This document shows, one piece after another, positions 1 through 12,349 of a DNA stretch of 64,000 nt. The position numbers and the translations under genes were made by a program. Every line of letters starts with the position of its first letter. The first letter of the stretch is position 1. The notes under the pieces are model-generated. The model was not told the origin of the DNA and searched no databases. It was given only the letters and a program-made list of their open reading frames with translations. Location of the stretch: NCBI GenBank assembly GCA_963556255.1, contig OY744604.1, forward strand, positions 21,318,566-21,382,565, given 5' to 3'. The DNA is from Allolobophora icterica (taxonomy: Eukaryota > Annelida > Clitellata > Crassiclitellata > Lumbricidae).

Positions 1-79
1 CTTCCATCATTATTCAGTTCCTGAGTTCCGGAACCTATTGTTCAGTTCCGCAACCTTTTTTTCTAGAAGAAAAGCATTG

Positions 80-130
80 ATTATTATTATTATTATTATT
101 GTACCCGAGGTAGTAATAATCCCTCAGGTT
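80..130 (+). repeat. (ATT)n beside CCCGAGGTA...CCCTCAGG motif
   Basis: A short (ATT)n tract runs into ACCCGAGGTA, a 7-nt spacer and TCCCTCAGG. The same pair of half-motifs lies next to (ATT)n at 35403-35432 and, inverted, at 12409-12452. It is probably the end of a repeat family that carries its own microsatellite. Confidence 0.5.
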
Positions 131-194
131 GTCCAGACCTAAATCCGGGGATAATACCGTTTAATACGATGTAACTCTGGATCGGCGGATCACG

Positions 195-385
195 CGACAA
201 GTTCTAGCCGCATGAAAGTTCCTATGAAGGCAACAGCATTAAAGCTTTGTATGGTGATTGACAACCGCTGGAAAACATAGCATGTCTCTCTCTGGTCTCC
301 GGTGGTTAAAGCTACGTATTTCCCCAAGTCTTTTATGAAATCCATTCCGTTGTCATTGATAGGGCCTAAGGTCTCGATTATTAGT
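195..385 (-). pseudogene. Retroelement C-terminal coding fragment
   Basis: The minus frame reads ETLGPINDNG, then RETCYVFQRLSITIQSFNAVAF. It resembles the C-terminal tail seen after reverse transcriptase in some invertebrate retroelements; that assignment is from memory of the pattern. A second copy at 35185-35335 reads RDPRETSFLYQRLSITIQRFNAVAF, so this is a dispersed repeat and not a host gene. An (ATT)n run stands directly upstream of ETLGPIN in both copies. No catalytic domain remains. Confidence 0.4.
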
Positions 386-504
386 ATTATTATTATTATT
401 ACTATTATTTTTGGAACGCCCAACCTCCTAGGAAATCTCTGAACTCCGGATTCTTTTAGCGAGGCCCGCGCGACATGTTGGAGCCACAGGTGAGGAAGAG
501 GCTC

Positions 505-612
505 CAGTCACATTTAACTTACCAGGATTCGAACCCTGTAACAATGTAGGCCTTGGTAAGCGGGATACGCCTCCTTCCTTACAGGTGTGCCTCCACTTAT
601 CCTGCAGCTTCC
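505..612 (-). repeat. tRNA-derived SINE-like relic
   Basis: On the minus strand there is a good RNA polymerase III B box, GGGTTCGAATCCTGG. About 45 nt upstream lies a poorer A-box-like stretch. The flanks do not fold into a full cloverleaf that I can see, so I call it a tRNA-derived repeat and not a tRNA gene. Confidence 0.4.
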
Positions 613-1860
613 GTGACCACGTTTTTGGATGGGCCTGGTTTGGTATTTGGAGCTAAGTCTGATACCAAACCTTGTCTTTTGGACTTGGGATTGTGACGAA
701 AAATGCACTGTCCATTTGTGTATCGGTGACTGGTTTGCACGTTGGCATTCTAAGGCTGCTATATAAATCAAGTTTTGTTCACAATAAAATACACATTTCA
801 GAGCCAGAAGTCTGCTGAGTCAGAAAATATATAATTTATGATGCCTAGCTGCAACCTTAATGTATCATTGTTGTTCCACCATGGGTGTCATCAATTTACT
901 TGTTTTACGGAAAAACAATTCAGGCGGGAATGGGTTAAGTTACGAAAGGGTACCAGAAGCACGTTCCGACGTGATAACTCCGCCAGAAGTGACTTATAAG
1001 CAATGGCCCAGAGTTGACATATGCCCGAGTCTCCTGTGGGTCGAGTAATCTCTAAATTAAGGTTCGATAACTCCAACACGATCTTTTTAGTGTTCTTCTG
1101 TTCTTCTGCTCCGTTCGTGCCCGTCGCTTAGTCAAGTCTGTCGGGCGCGCTACAAATCTCCAGTGCCCGCCATCATTGGTTGACTCCCACTCAGCCATCT
1201 CTAGCTGGCGTTCCTGCACAAAACCAAGATTCCCGGATATGGCGATAAGTTGATCAATGTTTACTTCCCGTACAGAAGCAAATCGATGGCTGGAAGCTTC
1301 CATTACCAAAACCCGCATTCCGCCTACGTGACGGTTTCAGGCACGAATGACATATTTACATAGATTTTACATAGAATCAATGTTCTTCAGAATTCGAACC
1401 TATGCTCTTAACAACCCGGCCGTCTCTTCACTCACCTTTCTCGTCGCTATGCTAAAATGATCATCAAGCGTGTACGGAATTAATACACAAAACAGCACTT
1501 ATTTACTCGGATCGTAGTGTTCTATTAAACATGACAGTTCAATTGTCGCTTTTCTAGTCTGACCTGTAACTTATTTACGTAGCGCCACTATTCGACACCA
1601 GTACTAAACAATTAAAAGATCTAGTCTGTCATCAAGAGTCACCAATAGTAATCAATTATCAAAGCAACAGAAAGCAGTCTTTAGTATCTAGTATTAGTGA
1701 AACTTAAGCTAACAGAAGTTTGCATTGGATTTCAGATCTTGAAGATCTTGAAGATACACAAGAAGGACGTTTAAAAGGACAAAGCGTACTGGCTTTTCTT
1801 GGTCAATTGATCCAAATTATTATTAGCAGAAGCGGGGTTACAGAATCGTATGCAACATAT
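613..1860. other. No gene seen; weak tRNA-like relic at 1380-1450
   Basis: The open frames here are short (62-88 codons) and overlap on opposite strands with no recognisable domain. Near 1385-1400 the minus strand has a B-box-like GGTTCGAATTC, possibly another SINE relic. I see nothing else to support a feature. Confidence 0.5.
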
Positions 1861-1861
1861 C

Positions 1862-2944
<1,083 letters not shown>

Positions 2945-3030
2945 ATTTTAATTGTAAATGATGGTAATAAGTGAGGCTCGAACCCATACTTTCGTGTTAC
3001 AAGGCGAGCGTTCGACCATTAGCCACATTA
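2945..3030 (-). repeat. tRNA-derived SINE-like sequence
   Basis: The minus strand has TGGCTAATGGTCGAACGC in the A-box position and GGGTTCGAGCCTC as B box, about 40 nt apart as in a tRNA. The acceptor stem does not pair properly. The likely reading is a SINE head or tRNA pseudogene. Confidence 0.5.
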
Positions 3031-3890
3031 GCAAAGATGCATCTAGACCTAAATGATAGGTCGTTGTAATGATTGAGTAAGGCCAGCAGGACAAAAACAT
3101 TTACAAGTGAGTTAAATACCCTGGATGAGATAGGTAGTCATCTAGATAAGGCCTAGGCCTGCTGACACAGGAATAGTATAATAGTCCAAGTTGTACTTAC
3201 TTGAGAATGCCAACAGGCTTACACCAAAACTAAAGTTATACAAAATCACATTCCGCATATAGTTTCCTTTTGCAGAATAAAACACGTTGTGGTATTACCA
3301 TAGGCCTACTGACTGTATGCTATCTGCATTTTAGCTAAACCACTGTAAAAGTTTCTTCTGCTGTCTAAAGTTCTATGCACGAGAGGATTTGTTTATACGT
3401 TGCCCAGCAACTAGTTGCATAGCCTACCTGTGCTGCGAATATAGTCTGTGCAATTTGTCTGGCCTACGATGAGCACGAAGGTTACTTTTCAAGATCTAAG
3501 CTAACAAACAAAGCGCCAATTGCTAGTTTGTGTCTATGGCGCTTCTTTAGCAGCGGTTAAGATTAATGCATGCAGCAGTTTAAACTAATAGGTGTTATCG
3601 ACAACATGATACAAATAATATGGATGTCTAAAACACCAAAATATTAAGTGCCGACACTTTCCAAATATTGTTTTTTGGCACCGCACGTCTCCTCAGGCAG
3701 AAGACCGCAACAAATACCTATATGGTTGATTCACGACTAGAATACTAAGTGAAGCCATCTTCAATGTAAAGATCTTGCGACATGATGTCAGTTCGCTGGT
3801 TCAGTGTTCCTCAAGTGAACAAAAACAGCTAACCGCTGAACTGGCTACCTATTGACGTCACTGCGCATACATACATGCATACATACAAGT
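3031..3890. other. No gene seen
   Basis: No open frame of note and no clear repeat except a short (CATA)n just before the foldback element. One TAGGCCTA octamer lies at 3301. Confidence 0.5.
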
Positions 3891-3894
3891 AGTA

Positions 3895-4140
3895 AATAGA
3901 CTATAGTTATTGGACCAGGAAATAGCGTCCGACTATAGTTATTGGACCAGCATCTAGCGTCCGACTATAGTTATTGGACCAGCATCTAGCGTCCGACTAT
4001 AGGTATTGGACCAGCATCTAGCGTCCGACTATAGGTATTGGACCAGGAAATAGCGTCCGACTATAGCTGACAGGCCACCACTTAGCGTCCGACTATAGTT
4101 ATTGGACCAGCAAATAGCGTCCTACTATGGGTGACAGACC
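3895..4140 (+). repeat. Outer 32-bp tandem array of left foldback arm
   Basis: About seven to eight copies of a 32-bp unit containing CTATAGTTATTGGACCAGCA and ending AGCGTCCGA. The last units are more diverged. The mirror array is at 8680-8924. In foldback transposons the terminal repeats are thought to be recognised for mobility. Confidence 0.85.
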
Positions 4141-4464
4141 ATCAAACCCTACGGAGTAATTCTTTTAATTACATTTAATATATTTTAATATATTTAATAT
4201 ATTTTAATTATATTTGAAACCTAAGTTGCACTCTTACACGAGTTATTTTTTCGCATGTATATGTTGAATAAACATATTTCTTGCAGCAATTTTAAGTAGA
4301 GCCTACATTTAAATTATTTTGAACTTCACCAATTTGTATAGCGCCCTAGCACAGCGAGACTTATTTGAATATGGTATTGATGTAGCCTATTTGGTTGGGT
4401 ATTTAAAATATATATTATGGTATAATCTAAGATATATTAAAAGTTGTACTCTTTCACAAACATA

Positions 4465-4785
4465 AAAACAGAGAAACAGTCAAACAGAGAAACAGACAGA
4501 CAGACAGACACACAGACACACAGACACACAGACACACAGACAGGCAGACAAACATTCAAACAGACAAACAGACAAACAGACAAACAGACAAACAGACAAA
4601 CCGACAAACAGAGAAACAGAGAAACATTCAAACAGACAAACAGAGAAACAGACAAACCGACAAACAGAGAAACAGAGAAACAGACAAACAGACAAACAGA
4701 CAAACAGAGAAACATAGAAACATTCAAACAGACAAACAGAGAAACAGTCAAACATTCAAACAGGCAAACAGACAGTCAACATATT
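4465..4785 (+). repeat. GACAAACA / CAGACA minisatellite in left arm
   Basis: Degenerate 8-bp units (GACAAACA, GAGAAACA, ATTCAAAC) preceded by a CAGACACA run. The inverse array is at 8034-8354. The translated 117-residue frame is identical between arms, showing how little the two copies have diverged. It is low-complexity Gln/Thr/Arg and is not a real protein. Confidence 0.85.
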
Positions 4786-5154
4786 TTGACATCTTAATAA
4801 TAATATGGAAGCGTTTTAAGCAAGAAGAGAGAGAGAGGACCCATGAGCTAACCACTACGCTTTCGTGCACTCCCTCTAGTTTTAACCAAAAACGTGTTTA
4901 AATACATTTAATTACAAAACGCGAAGAAACAAAGATCGTTAGGTTCTACTGTTGGGAATGTACGCACAGGCTGTCATTTATTAGCACATAGTTGAGTTCT
5001 CTAAATTATTTGCTAAGAAATACAAAACTGATAAGTAAAAGAGAAGGAAGAACTCTAAATTATTTGCAAAGAGATATAAAACTGTAAAGTGTGGAGAGCG
5101 AGCAGAATTGAAGGTACATTTTAGTGGCTTAGCGCTGGGAGCAGCGGCAGGAAC

Positions 5155-5315
5155 GCTGAGAAGTTGCCGGAAGATCTGAGAAGTTGCGGGAAGATCTGAG
5201 AAGTTGCGGGAAGATCTGAGAAGTTGCGGGAAAATCTGAGAAGTTGCGGGAAGATCTGAGAAGCTGCGGCAAGATCTGAGAAGTTGCGGGAAGATCTGAG
5301 AAGCTGCGGCGAGAG
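5155..5315 (+). repeat. 20-bp tandem array, left arm
   Basis: Eight units of TGAGAAGTTGCGGGAAGATC with small changes, including GCTGCGGC variants near the inner side. The right arm (7490-7670) holds one more unit, the main length difference on this side of the arms. Confidence 0.85.
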
Positions 5316-5319
5316 TGCT

Positions 5320-5552
5320 GGGAAGCTGCGGCGGCAGCGGCAGCGGCGGCGGCGGCAGCCGCGGCAGCGGCGTCGGCGGCGGCAGCGGCGGCGGCGGCGG
5401 CAGCGGCGGCGGCAGCGGCGGCGGCGGCGGCAGCGGCGGCGGCAGCAGCGGCGGCGGCGGCGGCGGCGGCGGCAGCGGCGGAGGCGCTGGCGGCGGCGGC
5501 GGCGGCGGCGGAGGCGCTGGCGGTGGCGGCGGAGGAGGCGGTGGCGACGGCG
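5320..5552 (+). repeat. GGC-rich trinucleotide array, left arm
   Basis: About 230 bp of (GGC)n with AGC interruptions. Frames translate to poly-Gly, poly-Ala or poly-Arg. It is probably a structured, G-rich tract and not coding sequence. The mirrored, shorter array is at 7278-7470. Confidence 0.85.
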
Positions 5553-5784
5553 ATAGTGGGAAATTTGTTGGAAAGGTAGGTTTTCGATTGAAGCAGTTCA
5601 GAGCATTTTGGGTGACGAAACTTATATGTATGGTATTTGTAGAGGGGACATGTGTGAAGTCTGAACGTACAATTTATGGAAACTTAAAGTGTTTGTCTGA
5701 AATGCATTTGAACTTGTACCTCTTTTGGAAAATTTTGTTGACACATATGAGAGTCTAACTGATAAAGTATGAAACATGGGGTTA

Positions 5785-7047
5785 TCCTCCCTTCCACCCT
5801 CCTTTCTACACACTCCCTCCTCTCCACACCCTCTCCCTTCACTCCTTTCATCAGTTACAAGTCCATTTTAGAACTGCAACCAAATTGAAAGCACGCGAAA
5901 TGTTGAAATTCACGCGAAATCAGTTGAACGCAGTCACCCGAAACGGTTCGGTTGAGTGCACACACATTGGGCGATTCCCGCACCGTATACCCCTCACCAG
6001 CCTCCACCCATTCCCTCCCCTTACACAATTCAACAAAAGCTCTATCACGCACGAATGCCCATTCTCATTAGTGTATTGACCAAGGGTTTTGACCATATCG
6101 GGAGCACAATGATAATGCCAAAGGCATACACTGGAAAGAAAAACCAGGTCAAGCTCCTTTGTTTTTGAATACCTGTATATTAACTTGAGTGTACCAACTC
6201 ACCTGTTGTATACCTGGCGGTCCTTTACCTGTCATACATTCAAACACACCTACCGCAATCGAAATATATATATTTACTTTCAACCGTCATACATGGCCAA
6301 GCATTATTTACATATGTTAAAAACATATACATATTGTCTAAATCATTTTATTCTATACGTACAAAACTGCACTATACGCTATAGGCCTATGTGATGGAAA
6401 CACGGTAAAATTGTAAAAGCACAACTTTGTGTGAAAAATGAAGATCTTTGACTTTAGTATTTGCATGTAAAGCGGAGATGTTAGCAACTTTTTAGCAGCT
6501 ACTGTAGACGACATCCTATACCTTCTACATATCTGACAAGTTCGGTCACCGAAACTAGATTTTCGTATGCTTCAAAAGCATGTCAAAGAAACTTTGTTGA
6601 CTCGGCAAAGAAATTGTATTACTGAAATGGATCAATTTGTAATACGCAGCTCATGTCTGTAAGTAGTTGATAATTTTTGCAAGCATTTGAAAAACCCTTG
6701 AGAATGAAAATACACAAAGTCTCACGCAAATTGAAGTTACTGCTGTCACATCAATTTCACCACATTGACTCCCCAAATGCAAAGCCACTCATTTTTTTCA
6801 AATTTCTCGCTCCAACGCTCTCAAAGAACTATCATACAGAGCAGTTTCGCCATTCACAGTCTCCAAAAAATGAGCAGTTTATGTGGTTTTCACATACGCT
6901 TCAATCTGAAACACGTCTTTTCCAACAAATTGTATGTGTGCAAATCACCTCTAGGAATAAACTTCATCTAGAAATAATATGGCAACATCAGAATTCGCTA
7001 AAATGTGACGTGTATTCCAAAGGAAAACACTCTATTCCCACAAATTG
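5785..7047. other. Central spacer of the foldback element
   Basis: A 1.26-kb single-copy segment between the arms. Open frames are short and overlap on both strands; the longest (177 codons, 6677-7210) crosses into the right arm and has no recognisable domain. I see no transposase motif, so the element probably depends on another for movement. Confidence 0.6.
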
Positions 7048-7384
7048 TAACCCCATGTTTCATACTTTATCAGTTAGACTCTCATATGTGTCAACAAAAT
7101 TTTCCAAAAGAGGTACAAGTTCACATGCATTTCAGACAAACACTTTAAGTTTCCATAAATTGTACGTTCAGACTTCACACATGTCCCCTCTACAAATACC
7201 ATACATATAAGTTTCGTCACCCAAAATGCTCTGAACTGCTTCAATCGAAAACCTACCTTTCCAACAAATTTCCCACTGTCGCCGTCGCCACCGCCTCCTC
7301 CGCCGCCACCGCCAGCGCCTCCGCCGCTGCCGCCGCTGCCGCCGCCGCCGCCACCGCCGCCGCTGCCGCCGCCGCTGCCGCCGC

Positions 7385-7415
<31 letters not shown>

Positions 7416-8928
7416 GCCGCCGCTGCCGCCGCTGCCGCCGCTGCCGCCGCCGCCGCTGCCACTGCCGCCGCAGCTTCCCAGCACTCTCGCCGCAGCTTCT
7501 CAGATCTTCCCGCAACTTCTCAGATCTTGCCGCAGCTTCTCAGATCTTCCCGCAACTTCTCAGATCTTCCCGCAACTTCTCAGATCTTCCCGCAACTTCT
7601 CAGATCTTCCCGCAACTTCTCAGATCTTCCCGCAACTTCTCAGATCTTCCGGCAACTTCTCAGCGTTCCTGCCGCTGCTCCCAGCGCTAAGCCACTAAAA
7701 TGTACCTTCAATTCTGCTCGCTCTCCACACTTTACAGTTTTATATCTCTTTGCAAATAATTTAGAGTTCTTCCTTCTCTTTTACTTATCAGTTTTGTATT
7801 TCTTAGCAAATAATTTAGAGAACTCAACTATATGCTAATAAATGACAGCCTGTGCGTACATTCCCAACAGTAGAACCTAACGATCTTTGTTTCTTCGCGT
7901 TTTGTAATTAAATGTATTTAAACACGTTTTTGGTTAAAACTAGAGGGAGTGCACGAAAGCGTAGTGGTTAGCTCATGGGTCCTCTCTCTCTCTTCTTGCT
8001 TAAAACGCTTCCATATTATTATTAAGATGTCAAAATATGTTGACTGTCTGTTTGCCTGTTTGAATGTTTGACTGTTTCTCTGTTTGTCTGTTTGAATGTT
8101 TCTATGTTTCTCTGTTTGTCTGTTTGTCTGTTTGTCTGTTTCTCTGTTTCTCTGTTTGTCGGTTTGTCTGTTTCTCTGTTTGTCTGTTTGAATGTTTCTC
8201 TGTTTCTCTGTTTGTCGGTTTGTCTGTTTGTCTGTTTGTCTGTTTGTCTGTTTGTCTGTTTGAATGTTTGTCTGCCTGTCTGTGTGTCTGTGTGTCTGTG
8301 TGTCTGTGTGTCTGTCTGTCTGTCTGTTTCTCTGTTTGACTGTTTCTCTGTTTTTATGTTTGTGAAAGAGTACAACTTTTAATATATCTTAGATTATACC
8401 ATAATATATATTTTAAATACCCAACCAAATAGGCTACATCAATACCATATTCAAATAAGTCTCGCTGTGCTAGGGCGCTATACAAATTGGTGAAGTTCAA
8501 AATAATTTAAATGTAGGCTCTACTTAAAATTGCTGCAAGAAATATGTTTATTCAACATATACATGCGAAAAAATAACTCGTGTAAGAGTGCAACTTAGGT
8601 TTCAAATATAATTAAAATATATTAAATATATTAAAATATATTAAATGTAATTAAAAGAATTACTCCGTAGGGTTTGATGGTCTGTCACCCATAGTAGGAC
8701 GCTATTTGCTGGTCCAATAACTATAGTCGGACGCTAAGTGGTGGCCTGTCAGCTATAGTCGGACGCTATTTCCTGGTCCAATACCTATAGTCGGACGCTA
8801 GATGCTGGTCCAATACCTATAGTCGGACGCTAGATGCTGGTCCAATAACTATAGTCGGACGCTAGATGCTGGTCCAATAACTATAGTCGGACGCTATTTC
8901 CTGGTCCAATAACTATAGTCTATTTACT

Positions 8929-10820
8929 GCTCTTACATACCTCAGATTCAGGTTGATCTCATTCTTATTATTATCATCATCTTCTTCATCACCATCACCA
9001 TCATTATTATCGCACATGTCTTATTCCTCAAACTTGCTCCGGAGATCGGTCGCGTTGAAACGTTGGGTTGTCGTGGCAAAACATTGAAAATGAAAAAGTC
9101 TACCCTGTGTCACCAGAAACCCTGGTCATATGTCGATCCAGGCTGACCATTAATTCTAATCGTTGGTGATTGAACGAGGCAAGTGTCTCAAGGGTTCAAT
9201 ATTGGCCAAAGAAACGAACAAACAAGTACGAGGCAGGCAGTCTTTCATACCTGACAAAAACTTCCTAGAGGCTGTCAGCTCGGTCGCTGCACCTGCAGCA
9301 GTACTAGCGTTATGAGGTAGGTGAGATATACATAGGCCTATATTCGTTTATTCAAAAATCCCAATGGCAAACCGCATTAGGGTACATAAAACTTTCAAGC
9401 AATACAATACAAATGGTAAATCGATCCAAGGCATCGAATTTGCAGCTGGCTGTTTCCACTCGCATTCCTTCAACTTGTAGAAGAAGCTCCTTTTCTGATA
9501 TAGAAAAATCACCAGTTACCACTGAGGTATCACATAACAGCAGAACTCTCTCATCAGCTGGTCTAATATGTTGCTCGTTGTTTTAATCGAGTTTTCCAAG
9601 TTTCGATTTGACGAAAACATCAGCAGCAGGACATGAGCAACACTTACAATACAATACAATATTCGTTTAAAGCAAGCTGACATGCCACAACTTGGTACAT
9701 TATTTTGCTTTATTCGTAAGAGTTCTAATAGAGAATACGGAAGATATAGTTGAGTTGTTGTTGTCTTTTCTGGGAAAGCGAATTTATGCATTCTAGTACG
9801 AAGATGGTGTTGATGATTTCGAAGTGGTGGGAATAAGCAGAGTGAGAATTGTTGGGGTTGGGATTGAACACCATAGTCTTTCTTAGAACCCCACAGTTAA
9901 GTCTTTATTGCATACCCCAAGGGGTCGTTTCCAGCCCCCCAGTTGTGCTGGTGTGATTTAGCATTATTTGATTCTGAATCTCTGACAAACTGAAGAAATT
10001 TCCATGGTGGATCATGTATGCATTTTTGAATTTTCTCAACAAAGAAATTGATTTTGATATGAGTTTGACTTGCAAACCCGCTGGCGTTGGAATCTAATGT
10101 TTTCAAATTTCGCTGACATCAGTTTGCAAAATACGAATAAACTATTCAACTCCACACGGATCAAAGTCTAACACCCCCCCCCCTCAGTCTTTTTTCTACA
10201 AGTGGGAATAAATGCCGGCGCACATGATTTTCGTTCTCTGCCACTGTCTGAAAGAGACGCGCATCAGCAGTTTCGGCCAACTGGTTGGCCGTATGATCGG
10301 GTATACTGCTAAAATCCTCCTCGCTTCATTCGATTTATCAAGTGCTCAATTTCACGAATTCACTTTAACATCAATTTTCGCAGTCATCGATCGGTCTGTG
10401 CCCTGTCAGCATGCTCACATGTAGCGAAGTCCATATTCCCATATTGTACCTGTATAGAGCCCATATATGTGTTCCATCTAATGCCCACGGAAAAGACGGC
10501 GCGGTCAGTACAGTATGCGGTACTTAGACCTTAGTCCTTCCGCACGCTGCAGCGCATCAGGCGACACAGCTCCTCCACACCACTCTGTCCTCCGCAGTCT
10601 TCTCAGCCTCCTCCTACGTCATTCCGCCGCCGTCAAATTCTGTATGACCGTGCTTCGCCAAGTCTTTCTCAGTCTCCCGCGTTTTCTTTTCCAGCCCGTC
10701 GGGCTCCAATCTAGTGCACAGTATGCGGTAAAATGCATTATAGTGTTAGGTAATCAGGTATGTACAAGGATATGCAGCTGCAAATAATGTAGTCAGGTAT
10801 GGCTAAGGGACATACCTGAT
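8929..10820. other. No gene seen; dispersed repeat at 10515-10625
   Basis: Mixed sequence with a short TTATTATCATC tract near 8965-9010 and a C run near 10171. The part at 10515-10625 (CGACACAGCTCCTCC onward) is similar to 42410-42522, so it is a dispersed repeat. No reading frame shows a known domain. Confidence 0.45.
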
Positions 10821-10827
10821 TACTTGA

Positions 10828-10970
10828 GAAGTCGATAGCAAGTCGCTAAGTCAGTCGATAAAGTCTAAGCGACTTAGTCAGTCGATAAGCAAGCGACTTA
10901 ATCGGCTGAATCGCTAAGTCAGTCGCTAACTCATCAAGTCAGTCGGTAACTCCTTAGCGACTGACTCCGG
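10828..10970 (+). repeat. AGTCAGTCGATAAGTC-type minisatellite
   Basis: Irregular units around GTCGCTAAGTCAGTCG, some in inverted orientation, so the tract can fold on itself. No coding content. Confidence 0.6.
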
Positions 10971-11295
10971 GTACTACCGTGTAGTACGTATGTATATTGT
11001 GCTGTGTAGACTTAACAGGAAATAAATATATGCTGTTTCTTAATCGTACACTTCGAATTGTATCATCCCTCGAAATGTATCGATCTCTCCTGATTGCAGC
11101 AATTTTGGCGTCAACCATTGCTGACGGTTTGGACGACGATCAAACTGAGCAGAAAGATAGAGAAAGAGATAGAGAGACAGACAGACAGAGAGACAGACTG
11201 ACAGACAGACAGATAGACAGGAAGATATATAGTGATACGGATAGGTTCCATTCAAGAGCTGAAACTCGAGAGGTCTACTGTACACAATATCAGTA

Positions 11296-11430
11296 TTGTT
11301 GTCAAGACCTTAAACCTCAAGACCAAGACCAAGACTTTGAACCTCAAGACCAAGACTTTGAACCTTAAGACCAAGACTTTGAACCTTGAGACCAAGACAA
11401 AGACCGAGACCAAGACCAAAAAGTCACATT
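11296..11430 (+). repeat. CAAGACC/TTGAACCT minisatellite, copy 1
   Basis: Units CAAGACCAAGACCTTGAACC repeat with variable spacing, just downstream of a CAGA tract (11165-11225). Two further arrays of the same unit lie at 24228-24392 and 25121-25310. This array and the 24.2-kb one begin with the same lead sequence, TTGTTGTCAAGACC. Confidence 0.8.
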
Positions 11431-12060
11431 GAGGTCGGGACTTCAATTCCTTACTAAGAAAATTGCCAATTCAGAATACTCTCCATTTTAATGAAAGTGT
11501 ATGTCTTTTATCAAGCAAATTAACGTTAAATGCAGACTGCAGAGAATGCCTAATTCGTGTTTACAACAGTCCTTCATGCAAAATGTTATTTAAAAAACAA
11601 TTCGCTCAGAATTTTCTGACCAAGACGTGCCTGGTGGGATTTCATAAAAATTCCGTCATGAATGTGAAAAAAATACGTTTTACAGGCTGGTGCTGAAGTC
11701 GCTGGCACACACAGTAGCTTTTCAACCACTGGATGTAAAGGTACAAATCATGAGTCTTTTGAAATCCTCCCATGGTTTATCAGACTGTCTGGCTTCAGAA
11801 AAAGTCTCGGCAGGGCTTCCAGACACAGCATAACTTAGTTGCTTCTGCCGATGGGATTTCCTGGCTCTTGAATAGGAAGTTTGTTTCGCGGGAGTCATCG
11901 GTGGTTTTCGACAGCCGGCGACCAATTTCAGATAGAAAGGGGACCGAAGGTTTCCACAGCTACAGGAGCTGCCCGGAGCCAAAGAGCAACAAACCCGTCG
12001 ATATCCATCGCCTTCTTAACGGAGGCATCGGCGGAGAACTCGATTTTCTGAGAGAACAGA
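11431..12060. other. No gene seen
   Basis: Overlapping open frames under 145 codons on both strands, none with a recognisable motif. The longest (11772-12197) runs into the (AAT)n microsatellite and ends in poly-Ile. Confidence 0.4.
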
Positions 12061-12079
12061 ACCTTGACATGAATTCTCG

Positions 12080-12084
12080 GATAA

Positions 12085-12126
<42 letters not shown>

Positions 12127-12143
12127 TAATAATAATAATAATG

Positions 12144-12191
<48 letters not shown>

Positions 12192-12192
12192 T
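12080..12192 (+). repeat. (AAT)n microsatellite
   Basis: Near-perfect AAT repeats with a few AAA interruptions, abutting the left arm of the 86-bp inverted repeat. Smaller AAT tracts lie at 12310-12350 and 12460-12492. Confidence 0.9.
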
Positions 12193-12317
12193 CTTGAGCT
12201 GAGCTATATGTGAAAAATATTAATTGAGTATTTCATTTTATTGTTGTTGTTTAAAATACAATCAAGGAGGGGCAATACAATTTGTCAAGATTATGGTTTG
12301 CCCATTGATGATAATAA

Positions 12318-12349
<32 letters not shown>

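Larger units (their letters stand above)
3891..8928. mobile_element. Foldback element with 1.9-kb inverted arms
   Basis: The left arm (3891-5784) returns in reverse complement at 7048-8928. Outside the repeat arrays I see a single substitution (near 5709). Each arm has the same modules in the same order: an outer array of 32-bp repeats, AT-rich DNA, a GACAAACA-type array, unique DNA with a tRNA-like A-box segment, a 20-bp array, a GGC-rich array and an inner unique segment. Modular arms with an outer tandem domain are the hallmark of foldback transposons such as Drosophila FB and sea-urchin TU. No transposase is visible and no clean target duplication is found at the ends. The arms differ by one 20-bp unit and in GGC length, which argues against a simple assembly mirror artefact. 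Confidence 0.8.

Noticed and set aside
2945..3030. Functional tRNA gene
   Set aside because: A and B boxes are present but the acceptor and anticodon stems do not pair, so a SINE or pseudogene is more likely.
4444..4797. 117-residue Gln/Thr-rich protein, identical at 8022-8375
   Set aside because: Low-complexity product of a minisatellite. Identity reflects the inverted arms, not selection.
5284..5758. Glycine/alanine/arginine-rich proteins in the foldback arms (also 7074-7515)
   Set aside because: They follow from the GGC array, appear in several frames and mirror each other in both arms. No start context or conserved domain.
6677..7210. 177-codon frame in the foldback centre
   Set aside because: It crosses the arm boundary and shows no domain.
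3891..8928. Assembly mirror artefact as the explanation for the foldback arms
   Set aside because: The arms differ by one 20-bp unit, GGC length and a substitution. Not excluded fully without reads, but less likely.
8960..9070. Penelope-like element tail (GTTGAAACGTTGGG)
   Set aside because: A short resemblance only, with no RT or endonuclease nearby.
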